Source: UBA2589 sp965223235 (GTDB lineage: Bacteria; Gemmatimonadota; Gemmatimonadetes; Longimicrobiales; Gaopeijiaceae). Taken from it: a stretch of 64,000 nt of DNA. Positions 7,898 to 16,363 of this stretch are shown one piece after another. The stretch is taken from the NCBI GenBank assembly GCA_965223235.1, contig CBDCVV010000007.1:62001-126000 (forward strand). The letters run 5' to 3'. The position numbers were made by a program, and so were the translations under genes. How positions within the stretch are numbered: position 1 is the first letter of the stretch; each line of letters starts with the position of its first letter. The notes below the pieces were generated by a model. That model searched no databases and was not told the origin of the DNA. It saw only the letters and a program-made list of their open reading frames with translations.

Positions 7898-8632
7898 ATG
7901 CAAGACACGTCTGCGGCCGCCCCGAGGGCGGGAGCCGAAAGGGAGAGGCAGGTCCAGCAGATCTTCTCCGAGATCGCCCCTCGTTACGACCTGCTGAATC
8001 ACGTCCTGAGCCTCAACATTGACAGATCGTGGAGGCGAAAAGCGGTTGACCGTTTGGGCTGGATCGAGAAGCCGGGCGGAACGTACCTCGACGCTTGTGC
8101 CGGGACCTTCGACCTCTCGTTGGAACTCGCGCAGCGAAGCGACTTCGTGGGTCGTGTGGTCGCCTCGGACTTCGCCCATCCGATGCTGGTGGAGGGGATG
8201 GGTAAGATCAGCGAGTCTGCCGTGGACGCGGTGTGCGGAGACTCGCTGCGGCTCCCCTTTCCGGACAACACTTTTTCCGGAGCGACGGTTGGGTTTGGCG
8301 TGCGGAACTTGTCCGATCTCGCCGCCGGGCTGGAGGAGTTCCAGCGCGTCCTGAAGCCCGGGGCGCGGCTCGTAGTGTTGGAGTTCACAGTGCCCCCAAA
8401 TCGTATCATGAGAATGGGATACCACGTCTACTTCCATCACATTCTACCCGTCGTTGGTCGAGTCGTATCAGGGCACCCGTGGGCGTACACGTACCTGCCC
8501 GAGTCCGTGAAGGAGTTCCCGGGCCCGACTGCTTTCGGCACGGCGTTCGAAGACGCCGGTTTCTCCGGGGTTGGTTGGAAGCTTCTTACCGGGGGAATCG
8601 CGGCGATTCATTGGGGAGTCTCGACTCCCTGA
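7898..8632 (+). CDS. ubiE: Demethylmenaquinone/2-polyprenyl-6-methoxy-benzoquinol methyltransferase
   Basis: This 244-residue SAM-dependent methyltransferase performs the last C-methylation of menaquinone (MenG) or a ring methylation in ubiquinone synthesis. The family signature YDLLNHVLSLNIDRSWRRKA is present near residues 30-49. SAM motif I reads YLDACAGTFDLSLELA, a variant of the common LDVATGTGDLA. Later family motifs GFGVRNLSDLAAGLEEFQRV and LKPGARLVVLEF are clear. Other menaquinone genes are not in the window, so the quinone type is not settled. The last 47 bases overlap, tail to tail, the end of the M16 peptidase gene on the other strand. Confidence 0.93.
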   Translation: MQDTSAAAPRAGAERERQVQQIFSEIAPRYDLLNHVLSLNIDRSWRRKAVDRLGWIEKPGGTYLDACAGTFDLSLELAQRSDFVGRVVASDFAHPMLVEGMGKISESAVDAVCGDSLRLPFPDNTFSGATVGFGVRNLSDLAAGLEEFQRVLKPGARLVVLEFTVPPNRIMRMGYHVYFHHILPVVGRVVSGHPWAYTYLPESVKEFPGPTAFGTAFEDAGFSGVGWKLLTGGIAAIHWGVSTP

Positions 8633-10103
8633 CCTGATCTCGATCGGGATCGAGCGTCGTCACCGGTCCAATCGAGTCAAGCGCGGGTCGCATCCTCGAT
8701 GGGTCACCAACCACCAGTATCGTGAGCTCCTCGGGTCGTAGCTCTTCCGAGAAGACCTGAAGTATGCTGGCAGGAGTCACCTCTTGGATGCCTCTCCAGT
8801 AGCGAGTGAGCCAATCGAGCGGGAGATCCTGGGCCACGTAGAACATCGTGCGGGCGACGATCTGCCCCGGGCTGTCGAAGTTGAAGACGAAGCCGTTGAT
8901 GATCTGATCGACCGTCGTTTGGACCTCGCGGTCGGTCGGCGGGGCAGTCGTCAGCTCATTCATCGTCTCGACGATGACCTCGATCGCTTCGGCCGCGCTC
9001 TCGGGGCGCGTGCGCGTTGTCGCAGCCACGATTCCGCGGTGCTTTCGGGGTGTCGTCCAAAGGGATGTCGCGGAGTAGGCAAAGCCCTCCTCCGTGCGGA
9101 CACGACCGAGGATCCGTGAAGAGAAGCCTCCGCCACCGAGAATCGAGTTCCCGATCAGGGCCGAGTAGTAGCGAGGCGAGTCGGCCAACCGCACGTCCGT
9201 TGCGTGGGCGAGCACGACCACGGACTGCTCGAGTTCTTTCTCGATCAGGAAGACGCCAGGGCGTGAACGAATGGTGGGTTCGGGAGGCTCTGGGAGGGGG
9301 TGCTCACACGAGGGGAACCGAAGGGCGAGCTCTTGGAACCAGGCTTCGAGTGCCTCCCACGCAAGGTCGCTGGTGACACCGAAGGTGAGATTCTCCCGAC
9401 AGAAGAGCCGCGTGTGCACCCAACGGAAACGCTCGGCGGTCACGCGGGCCGGCTCGAGGTCGTGGGGGGTCATTTCCCAGCCGACGGGGTGGTCGCCGTA
9501 CAAGAGCGTGTTCATTTCCGAGAACGCTAGGCGCGCCGGGTCGTCGACTCGGCGCCGGACATCCTCGAGCTGTCGTACGCGCCACGACTCGATTTCCGCT
9601 GGGTCGAAGCCGGGGTTCGACAGCATCTCTCCCCAAAGGTCGATTCCTTCACCGAGGTTGGAGGTGAGCGTGTTGAGAGAAGCCGAGATGCTCCCGCCCC
9701 CGGTGCCGAGGGTGACCTGGAAGGCAAAGTGCTCGATCGCCTCATCGACATCGAGCGGCGACCTGGACTCCGTGCCTCCGTATCTCAGCATGGCCGGGAG
9801 CCCCATCGCGGCTGCGTACACGTCCCGGTCGAAGCGGCCATATCCCCCCCGGACATATAAGTAGACCGTGGTGAGGGGTAGCTCTTTGGCGGGAAGCATC
9901 AGCACGGGCACCCCCGCGACGGAATGCTGATCCGGGCGAGGCTGTGCGAAGTCGAGCGGCTCGAAGCGGAGGGCGTCGATCGCCGAACGTCCGTCCGTCA
10001 CCTGGGCCGCAACCCCCGTCCCGCCTGACGAGAGGGCAATGCAGCACCCGACGGCGATCGCGGACCGAATCAATGGTGACCGAACTCCGGGTGAAGTTGG
10101 CAT
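8586..10103 (-). CDS. M16-family peptidase-like protein lacking the zinc site, exported
   Basis: The 505-residue product has a signal peptide (SAIAVGCCIALSSGGTGVAA) and the M16 (pitrilysin/processing-peptidase) fold signatures, such as RGGYGRFDRD and LGGGGFSSRILGRVRTEEGF. In the place of the HxxEH zinc motif it has AAAMGLPAMLRYGG, so it should be catalytically dead, like the alpha subunit of mitochondrial processing peptidase. Its start ATG at 10103 shares one base with the TAA of the preceding active M16 gene (TAATG), so the two are translationally coupled and probably work as a heterodimer in the periplasm. The 3' end overlaps the convergent ubiE gene. Confidence 0.88.
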   Translation of the reverse strand: MPTSPGVRSPLIRSAIAVGCCIALSSGGTGVAAQVTDGRSAIDALRFEPLDFAQPRPDQHSVAGVPVLMLPAKELPLTTVYLYVRGGYGRFDRDVYAAAMGLPAMLRYGGTESRSPLDVDEAIEHFAFQVTLGTGGGSISASLNTLTSNLGEGIDLWGEMLSNPGFDPAEIESWRVRQLEDVRRRVDDPARLAFSEMNTLLYGDHPVGWEMTPHDLEPARVTAERFRWVHTRLFCRENLTFGVTSDLAWEALEAWFQELALRFPSCEHPLPEPPEPTIRSRPGVFLIEKELEQSVVVLAHATDVRLADSPRYYSALIGNSILGGGGFSSRILGRVRTEEGFAYSATSLWTTPRKHRGIVAATTRTRPESAAEAIEVIVETMNELTTAPPTDREVQTTVDQIINGFVFNFDSPGQIVARTMFYVAQDLPLDWLTRYWRGIQEVTPASILQVFSEELRPEELTILVVGDPSRMRPALDSIGPVTTLDPDRDQVRESRLPNESPRFPR

Positions 10104-11599
10104 TAGTCAGGCGAGCTCCTGCGGAGCACGGCCACGCTTCTGGTGTCCGCTATGAGGTACTCCTCGGCGACCCGGCGAACATCTTCCACCGTAACGGCTT
10201 CGAAGAGTGCTGCCGTTGAGAAGGTCTCTCGCCAATCACCGAACAAGACTTCCGACTCGGCCAGCTGAAAAGCGAGCCCGAGGTCGGATTCGAGGCGTCG
10301 GATCCGCCCGGCGACCACTTGGTTTCGGATTCGTTGGACCTCTTCCTCGGAGACCCCGTCCGCGACAATCCGGGAGATCTCTTCATAGATGGCTCTCTCG
10401 ATGTCTCTAGGGTCACTCCCCGCCGTGGGAGTGGCGTCGATTTGAAAAACCCCTGGGTAGCGGCTACCCGGCCCCGACTGGGCGAAGACGGCAGTCACAG
10501 CGCGTTCCTTCGTGACGAGCCGCTGGTGCAGTCTCGACGTGCGGCCACCGGTCAGGAGCGATCCGAGGACCGCGAGGGCAGGGGCATCGGGGTGGAGCGT
10601 GGAAGGGACCCGCCAGCCGATCCGAAGCAGGGGCTCTGCATCGAAGTCGACCTCGAGACGGCGCTCACCGAGCTGCGCGGGTTCCTCCGTGATCTCCTCA
10701 TTGGGTATGCTGCCCGGTGGGATCGGCCCGAGGTACTGCCTGACCCATCCGTCGACCTGATCGACGTTGAAGTCACCTACGACCGCCAACACGGCGCGGT
10801 CAGGCGTGTAGTGCCGCCTGTAGAAGTCGGCCACGGCCGGTCGTGAGAGCGATTGGAGATCCTCCATCGTCCCTACCACGGGCCGGCCGTAAGGATGGTG
10901 GGTGAAGACCTCAGCGAGGTGTCGTTCATAGAGTGTGCCGCCCGGAGATGTCTCGACTCGGAGCCGGCGCTCCTCCATCACGACGTCGAGTTCGGAGTAG
11001 AACTCTCTGAAGACTGGATGGCTCATTCGGTCGGCCTCGAGCGCGAAGAAGAGTTCGGTCCGGTTGGCAGGGAGGGCGACGAAGTAGGTCGTGGCTTCGT
11101 GCGTCGTTGTGGCGTTCAATCCCTGCGCTCCGGCCTCGCTAAGGATGCGATCGTACTCGTTGGGAATGACGAACGTTCGAGCGGAGTCCTCGAGTTCGCT
11201 GATGCGCATTGCGTGACGTGACGCCGTAGTGGGATCGAGAGCCTCCCGTGCGGTAAGGAGGGAGTCGTGCACAGCGTCGATTTGGGCAAAGAGACGACGC
11301 TCTTCGTCGATGTCCGTCGTACCAATGCTCTCGGTACCCTTGAAGAGCATGTGTTCCAGAACGTGAGCGATCCCCGTCTGGCCGTCGGCCTCGTGGATCG
11401 CCCCTACGTCGAAGCGCATCACGAAAGAGACGGTGGGTGACGTCGCGCGGGGAAGGAGGACGACTCGCAACCCATTCGCCAACTCGATACGGTGGACGGG
11501 TAGTTCCGGGAACACGGCCCCGCCCCCCGGAGGAGCAGACGAACATCCCTGTAAGCCCGCGACGAGGGTTGCGACGGCACAAAGCCTTCCCCACCTCAC
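10103..11599 (-). CDS. M16-family zinc metallopeptidase, lipoprotein
   Basis: From the GTG at 11599 the product has 498 residues and starts MRWGRLCAVATLVAGLQGCS, a lipoprotein signal with lipobox LQGC. The catalytic motif is HVLEHMLFKGT (HxxEH), and the third zinc ligand is probably the glutamate in FALEADRMSHP. Further M16 signatures include SPGGTLYERHLAEVFTHHPY and VVGDFNVDQVDGWVRQYLG. The GTG start overlaps the fpg stop by four bases (GTGA), which fixes the start. The partner gene downstream encodes an inactive M16 protein. Together they probably form a cell-envelope peptidase that degrades short or unfolded peptides; the substrate is unknown. Confidence 0.92.
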   Translation of the reverse strand: MRWGRLCAVATLVAGLQGCSSAPPGGGAVFPELPVHRIELANGLRVVLLPRATSPTVSFVMRFDVGAIHEADGQTGIAHVLEHMLFKGTESIGTTDIDEERRLFAQIDAVHDSLLTAREALDPTTASRHAMRISELEDSARTFVIPNEYDRILSEAGAQGLNATTTHEATTYFVALPANRTELFFALEADRMSHPVFREFYSELDVVMEERRLRVETSPGGTLYERHLAEVFTHHPYGRPVVGTMEDLQSLSRPAVADFYRRHYTPDRAVLAVVGDFNVDQVDGWVRQYLGPIPPGSIPNEEITEEPAQLGERRLEVDFDAEPLLRIGWRVPSTLHPDAPALAVLGSLLTGGRTSRLHQRLVTKERAVTAVFAQSGPGSRYPGVFQIDATPTAGSDPRDIERAIYEEISRIVADGVSEEEVQRIRNQVVAGRIRRLESDLGLAFQLAESEVLFGDWRETFSTAALFEAVTVEDVRRVAEEYLIADTRSVAVLRRSSPD

Positions 11600-12429
11600 T
11601 CGGACCACGGCTGGCACCTCGGGCAGAAGAAGGCCGAGCGGTTTCCGAAGACCGTCCGGACGATCGTAGCCCCACACCTTCCGCACGGCTCACCGTCACG
11701 CCCGTATACGGAGAGATCGGTCGAATACGCACCTTCCTCCCCCGCAGCATTCCGGTAGTCGCGAATGGTCGTCCCTCCGGCATCGATCGCTGCTTGAAGT
11801 ACGCCCCTGAGTCCCTTCCATAACCGGATGGCTTCAGGGGGCTCCACAGATTCCGATCGCCGTTGCGGATGAATGCCTGCCAGGTAGAGCGACTCTGCTG
11901 CGTAGATGTTCCCTACGCCGGCTATCCGCTTTTGGTCGAGAAGCCACGACCGAATGGGTGCCCGCGACTTGGAGAGGGCGGTGTGAAGGTCACGCGCGGT
12001 GAAGTCGTCGGAGAGCGGCTCCGGACCGATGCGACGAGAGCGTTCTTCCCACTCTACTCGGCTGAGGCACGACACCTTTCCGAAGCGGCGAGTGTCGTCG
12101 AAGACGAGCAGTCGCCCGGACTCAAACCGAAGCCTCACGGCCGGGTGACGAGGTCGTCTGCGACCACGGGGAGGTGTGTCGAACGGGAGCAGTCGGCCTG
12201 TCATGCCCAAAGAGACCACGAGCGTCCGACTCGGTCCCATATGCATGACCACCTTCTTCGCCCGCCGTCCTATGCCTTCGATCGTAGATCCTCTTAGACA
12301 GGCAGAGAGCTGGCGCCCTGATCCCTCCACGACGTCGGCCCGGAGAACTTCGACCCGACGCACGACCTCGCCGACCAACCGGTCGTGCAGCTCTCTGGCG
12401 ATCGTCTCGGCTTCGGGGAGTTCCGGCAC
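11596..12429 (-). CDS. mutM: Formamidopyrimidine-DNA glycosylase / AP lyase (Fpg/MutM)
   Basis: This DNA repair enzyme removes 8-oxoguanine and ring-opened purines and nicks the abasic site. The GTG at 12429 is chosen because Fpg must begin with Met-Pro-Glu; the product is 277 residues and starts MPELPEAETIARELHDR. Pro2 is the catalytic nucleophile and Glu3 the acid. The C-terminal zinc finger reads CGRCGATIVRTVFG followed by FFCPRCQP. GAGGG precedes the start by about 6 bases. The gene begins 11 bases after purD ends and overlaps the M16 lipoprotein gene by 4 bases, so it lies in a purD-mutM-M16-M16 operon. Confidence 0.95.
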   Translation of the reverse strand: MPELPEAETIARELHDRLVGEVVRRVEVLRADVVEGSGRQLSACLRGSTIEGIGRRAKKVVMHMGPSRTLVVSLGMTGRLLPFDTPPRGRRRPRHPAVRLRFESGRLLVFDDTRRFGKVSCLSRVEWEERSRRIGPEPLSDDFTARDLHTALSKSRAPIRSWLLDQKRIAGVGNIYAAESLYLAGIHPQRRSESVEPPEAIRLWKGLRGVLQAAIDAGGTTIRDYRNAAGEEGAYSTDLSVYGRDGEPCGRCGATIVRTVFGNRSAFFCPRCQPWSE

Positions 12430-12440
12430 GTTGACCCTCG

Positions 12441-13724
12441 CTACGAGGCTCCGGAGCGTGCGAGCTCTCGCCACCCGATATCGGAGCGGAAAAACGCTCC
12501 CTCGAATTCGATCTCGGCTGCACTGTCCCGACTCGCTGCTGCGGCCTCGGCGACGGTGGGTGCGAGGGCGGTCACGGCGAGTACTCGCCCGCCCGCGGTT
12601 ACGAGCTGACCGGTCGAGTCGAGCGCCGTCCCTGCGTGGAAGACGGTGACGTCGGCGGGTATGTGGTCAGGGAGGTCAATGCGTTTCCCTTTGTCATAAG
12701 AGCCGGGGTATCCCCCGGAAGCGAGCACAGTCGTGACGGCCGCTCCACTCCGGAAGCGCGGCTGATGCCGGGACACATCTCCGCCGTCGGCCACGGTGCG
12801 CATCATGTCGAGAAGCGACGAGTCGAGCAGCGGGAGCACGACCTGCGCCTCCGGGTCGCCAAACCGGCAGTTGAATTCGACCACCTTGAGACCGTCCGCG
12901 GTCTTCATCAGGCCGGCGTAGAGGAAGCCGCGGAAGGGGGATCCGTCCTTCGCGAGCGCAGTGAGAGTCGGTCCAAGAACTCGCTCCGACGCTTCGGCGA
13001 GGGTTGCTTCGTCCGCGATCGTTACGGGGGCGTACGCGCCCATTCCTCCGGTGTTGGGCCCGGTGTCACCGACTCCAACCCTCTTGTGATCCTGGGCCGG
13101 CGAGAGCACGACGAAGCGTCGACCGTCCGATACCGCGAAGAGTGAGACCTCCTCCCCTTCCATGAACTCTTCGACGACGACTCGTCGGCCCGCCTCACCG
13201 AAGGTCATGTCGCTCAGCATCGTATCGATGGCCTCGATCGCGTCTTCCTCGGACTCGCAGACTATCGCGCCCTTGCCGGCGGCCAGCCCATCGGCCTTCA
13301 CCACGATCGGAGCACCCATCTCTCGTACCCAGTCGTGGGCAGCCGATGCATTGGAAAACGTCCGGTGCTCCGCGGTGGGGATGCCGGCCCCACGCATGAG
13401 TTCCTTCGCGTAGGCCTTGCTGGATTCGATACGAGCGGCCTTCTGGGTCGGACCGAAGGCGGCGATACCCTTGGCGTGAAGGCGGTCTACGAGTCCGGCC
13501 GCCAGGGGAGCTTCAGGGCCGACGACGACCAGGTCGATTCGGTGGCCTGCAGCCCATCCTGAGATGGCTTCGACGTCGGTGGGGGCGAGCGCGACACCCT
13601 CACACAGCGGTGCCATCCCCGGATTGGGATGGGTCGCGAAGAAGGTCGCGTTCGGGGCATCCCTATGCAGCTTCCAGAGTAGGGCGTGTTCTCGCCCGCC
13701 GTTTCCCACGATGAGGATCCTCAT
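12441..13724 (-). CDS. purD: Phosphoribosylamine-glycine ligase (GAR synthetase)
   Basis: The 427-residue protein catalyses the ATP-dependent joining of phosphoribosylamine and glycine, step two of purine synthesis. The N-domain begins MRILIVGNGGREHALLWKL. The ATP-grasp region contains VVKADGLAAGKGAIV, and GARS signatures GPNTGGMGAYAP and KVVEFNCRFGDPEAQ are present, the latter holding metal-binding Glu and Asn. The length is normal. A minus-strand TAGACT ends seven bases before the ATG, and a strong terminator of the upstream M48 gene lies just beyond, so purD probably starts its own transcript. Confidence 0.96.
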   Translation of the reverse strand: MRILIVGNGGREHALLWKLHRDAPNATFFATHPNPGMAPLCEGVALAPTDVEAISGWAAGHRIDLVVVGPEAPLAAGLVDRLHAKGIAAFGPTQKAARIESSKAYAKELMRGAGIPTAEHRTFSNASAAHDWVREMGAPIVVKADGLAAGKGAIVCESEEDAIEAIDTMLSDMTFGEAGRRVVVEEFMEGEEVSLFAVSDGRRFVVLSPAQDHKRVGVGDTGPNTGGMGAYAPVTIADEATLAEASERVLGPTLTALAKDGSPFRGFLYAGLMKTADGLKVVEFNCRFGDPEAQVVLPLLDSSLLDMMRTVADGGDVSRHQPRFRSGAAVTTVLASGGYPGSYDKGKRIDLPDHIPADVTVFHAGTALDSTGQLVTAGGRVLAVTALAPTVAEAAAASRDSAAEIEFEGAFFRSDIGWRELARSGAS

Positions 13725-13730
13725 GGGCGG

Positions 13731-13736
13731 AGTCTA
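13731..13736 (-). promoter_or_regulatory. Possible -10 element giving a leaderless purD transcript
   Basis: TAGACT reads on the minus strand at 13736-13731, with six bases between it and the purD ATG. With normal -10 to +1 spacing transcription would begin at or near the A of the ATG. No good -35 is visible; the expected position falls in the T-rich end of the upstream terminator. The same hexamer is the putative -10 of the DAHP synthase gene. Confidence 0.3.
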
Positions 13737-13750
13737 CCCGACCGGCGGCG

Positions 13751-13786
13751 AAAAAAAAGGGGCGACCGATTGGTATCGGTCGCCCC
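13751..13786 (-). terminator. Intrinsic terminator after the M48 peptidase gene
   Basis: A perfect 12-base-pair stem (GGGGCGACCGAT at 13759-13770 with ATCGGTCGCCCC at 13775-13786) and a 4-base loop are followed on the minus strand by eight T residues (A-run at 13751-13758). It lies 22 bases beyond the stop of the M48 gene and separates it from purD. Confidence 0.93.
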
Positions 13787-13808
13787 TCGAGATCATACGG
13801 CGGGGTCG

Positions 13809-14807
13809 CTACCGCTTGAACCCCGATAGGAAGTCCGAACCGGCTCGCTTCGCAGCCTCCGCGACCGAGTCGAGGAAGTCCTTCGCCCCTTCGGCGTAGG
13901 CGTTGGCGGCCGCCTTCAGATCCTCCTGATACGCCGGGTCCGGCTCACCCCGGCGGGGATACTCTCCGCGCACAATGCGGTCGTAGTCTCCGGATTCGAT
14001 CCAGTCACGGAGTTCAGCGACCCGAAGCACGTGGAAGGGGTGGGTCCGCCCGAGAAGATTGAGGACTTTGAAGACCTGGTCCGCGACGTCGCCGCCTTCA
14101 CGGTACTCTTCGGCCTGGATAATGAACTCTTGTAGGCTCGTCTCATCCGTAGTGCCGCCCCCGGCCATCTTGAGCATCGTCCGCATGACGACCTCGGGAT
14201 CCTGCACCGCCAAGAGACCGGCTCGATCGCACGACAGTTCGGACTTGCGGGACCACTCCAAGAGCGCGACGAGGACCGCCCGAGCCGCCAACCCGACAAT
14301 GGGGAAGCCCATGTTCGCGAGGTTGATCAAGAGGACCGTCATTGTCTTGTACAGTACGTGATCGCTCATGATGTGAGCGATTTCATGCGCGATCACATAC
14401 GACAACTCCTCTTCCTCGAGAAGGCGAACCGTCCCCGAGTTCAGGATGATGAACGGCTGTTCCATCCCGTACGCCCCGGCGTTGACCAGCGGGGTCTGTG
14501 AGACGAACAGGGGGTACTCCATCGGCGCGTCGAGGGTCTTGAGACACTCCTTGTAGTTCCGGTACACGGCCGGGAACTGATGCTCACTCACCCGAACCGC
14601 GTCGGCTTGAAACGCGAGTCGAATCGGTTTTTCGCCGAAGAAGCCGAAGACCTTTTTCAGGATCTCGTCGAAGATCGGAACGCGTCGCAGTGCCTGCAGT
14701 GCGGCTTTGTCTGCCGGGTGTTCCCAACTGTGAGGAGCGATGTCCGTGAGCACTCGGCGCGCGCGTGTCCCTCCTGACTCCTCGGTCCGATCCTTCTCGT
14801 CCGCCAT
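13809..14807 (-). CDS. M48-family zinc metallopeptidase
   Basis: The 332-residue protein has the M48 active site HEIAHIMSDHV (HExxH) near residue 140, and the third ligand glutamate in the segment KSELSCDRAGLLAV. A hydrophobic stretch between them (LLINLANMGFPIVGLAARAV) fits the membrane-embedded helix of this family. It lacks an N-terminal signal peptide and starts with the charged MADEKDRTEESGG, so it may be cytoplasmic or peripherally membrane-bound. The C terminus is rich in alanine and lysine. A strong terminator follows, so it is probably monocistronic or the end of a unit with the cystathionine enzyme 167 bases upstream. Substrates are unknown. Confidence 0.88.
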   Translation of the reverse strand: MADEKDRTEESGGTRARRVLTDIAPHSWEHPADKAALQALRRVPIFDEILKKVFGFFGEKPIRLAFQADAVRVSEHQFPAVYRNYKECLKTLDAPMEYPLFVSQTPLVNAGAYGMEQPFIILNSGTVRLLEEEELSYVIAHEIAHIMSDHVLYKTMTVLLINLANMGFPIVGLAARAVLVALLEWSRKSELSCDRAGLLAVQDPEVVMRTMLKMAGGGTTDETSLQEFIIQAEEYREGGDVADQVFKVLNLLGRTHPFHVLRVAELRDWIESGDYDRIVRGEYPRRGEPDPAYQEDLKAAANAYAEGAKDFLDSVAEAAKRAGSDFLSGFKR

Positions 14808-14974
14808 GGGTCCTTGTCCTTTGTTCGTCTGAGCCCTCGCTCGTCGGCGAGGGGGACTGCCGACGTTCGGGGGCCCTTACGGGACCCGTTCGGTCGTGGT
14901 TTCAGCCCTACTACACGATGGGTGTCTTGCTCATGTACCGCCATGCCGGTGACGGTGATGCCACGCCGGTTCCC

Positions 14975-16138
14975 TCAACCCAGGACGCGGTCGAGGTCGG
15001 CCAGGATGTCGTCCATGTCTTCGATCCCGACGGAGAAGCGAACGAGTCCGGGGTTGATGCCCATGGCTGCTCGCCGGTCTTCTGGAACGGATCCGTGCGT
15101 CATGAGTGCCGGCACGTTCACGAGTGACTCGACTCCGCCCAAACTCTCCGCCAGCGCGAAAATCCGCAGATGCTCCGTCACGGCCTTCGCTTTCGCGAGT
15201 GACCCAAAGTCCACAGACACCATCCCGGTGAAGCCGGACATTTGTTTGGTCGCCAGCTCATGCTGCTCGAAGGAAGGTAGACCCGGGTAGAGAACTTGCT
15301 CGATGTCCGGCCGGGACTCGAGCCACTGTGCTACGGCCAACCCGTTGGCATTGTGTCGATCCATTCGCACGTGAAGGGTCTTGATCCCGCGCAACGTCAA
15401 CCAACAATCCATCGGGCCGGGCACCGCGCCCGACGACTTTCGAATGAAGAAGAGGTCCTCCGCGAGCTCTTCATCACGAACGGCGACGAGGCCGCCGATG
15501 ACATCGGAGTGGCCGTTCACATACTTGGTCGACGAATGCATCGTAAAATCCGCTCCGAGCTCGAGCGGACGCTGGTTGTATGGCGACGCAAAGGTATTGT
15601 CGACGCACAGGAGGGCCCCCCTGCTGTGTGCTACATCCGCGATCGCCGGAATGTCGCACAGCTTCATCATCGGATTCGTCGGCGTTTCGACGTGAACCAG
15701 CTTCGTGTTCGGACGCATCGCGGCAGCCACTGCGTCGGCATCGCGTGCGTCGACAAAGGTGAAGTCGATCCCCAACCGCGAGAGGACGTGGTTGAACATC
15801 CGTCCCGTGCCGCCGTAGGTGTTTTCCTCACTCACCACGTGATCGCCGGCGGAAAGCCGCTTCACGATCGCTTCTAGCGCGGCGAGCCCGGACGCGAAAG
15901 CGATTCCCCTCTTCCCTGATTCAAGCGAGGCGATGCTGGCCTCGAGTGCCTCCCGGGTCGGGTTGGCGGTCCTTCCGTAGTCGTAGCTTCCGTTGTGGGG
16001 CTCGCCGACGGCCGGTTGCACGTAGGTCGATGTTTGGAAGATCGGGGTCATGATTGCCCCTGTCACAGGCTCGGGTTCCACCCCGGCGTGTATGGCGCGG
16101 GTACCGAACGAGAGGTGGTCTTCGGGGCCGTCGGCCAT
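14975..16138 (-). CDS. Cystathionine gamma-synthase / gamma-lyase family PLP enzyme
   Basis: The 387-residue enzyme belongs to the Cys/Met-metabolism PLP family. The opening segment FGTRAIHAGVEPEPVTGAI is typical, as are YGRTANPTREALE, VETPTNPMMKLCDI and VDNTFASPYNQRPLE. The PLP-binding lysine is in HSSTKYVNGHSDVIGG. Family members make cystathionine from an activated homoserine (synthase) or split it to cysteine (lyase), and sequence alone does not separate them here. A second family member ends at base 117. The gene is divergent from glmM across 225 bases in which I see no other gene. Confidence 0.9.
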   Translation of the reverse strand: MADGPEDHLSFGTRAIHAGVEPEPVTGAIMTPIFQTSTYVQPAVGEPHNGSYDYGRTANPTREALEASIASLESGKRGIAFASGLAALEAIVKRLSAGDHVVSEENTYGGTGRMFNHVLSRLGIDFTFVDARDADAVAAAMRPNTKLVHVETPTNPMMKLCDIPAIADVAHSRGALLCVDNTFASPYNQRPLELGADFTMHSSTKYVNGHSDVIGGLVAVRDEELAEDLFFIRKSSGAVPGPMDCWLTLRGIKTLHVRMDRHNANGLAVAQWLESRPDIEQVLYPGLPSFEQHELATKQMSGFTGMVSVDFGSLAKAKAVTEHLRIFALAESLGGVESLVNVPALMTHGSVPEDRRAAMGINPGLVRFSVGIEDMDDILADLDRVLG

Positions 16139-16363
16139 GGGAGTCCTCGGGTGTGTGCGTGGGCGTACCTACGAGCCGAATCCGTGGCCCGTCCTAGAGC
16201 CCCGTATGATCAGAAATCTACCTCACCGGAGGAAGGGGGTCGCTACCGCACGAAGCGGCGCGGGTTTTCGTTGACTCCGCGGCCCCGGGTCTGCGAACTT
16301 CGCAAGGTCGGGGAACGCACATGGCGCGCCCCCCGCGTCCGCCCGTCACCTGGATCGATCGCC

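Noticed and set aside
14834..14853. CCCTCGC-TCGTCG-GCGAGGG hairpin before the M48 gene as a terminator of the cystathionine enzyme gene
   Set aside because: Only seven pairs and no T-run on either strand.
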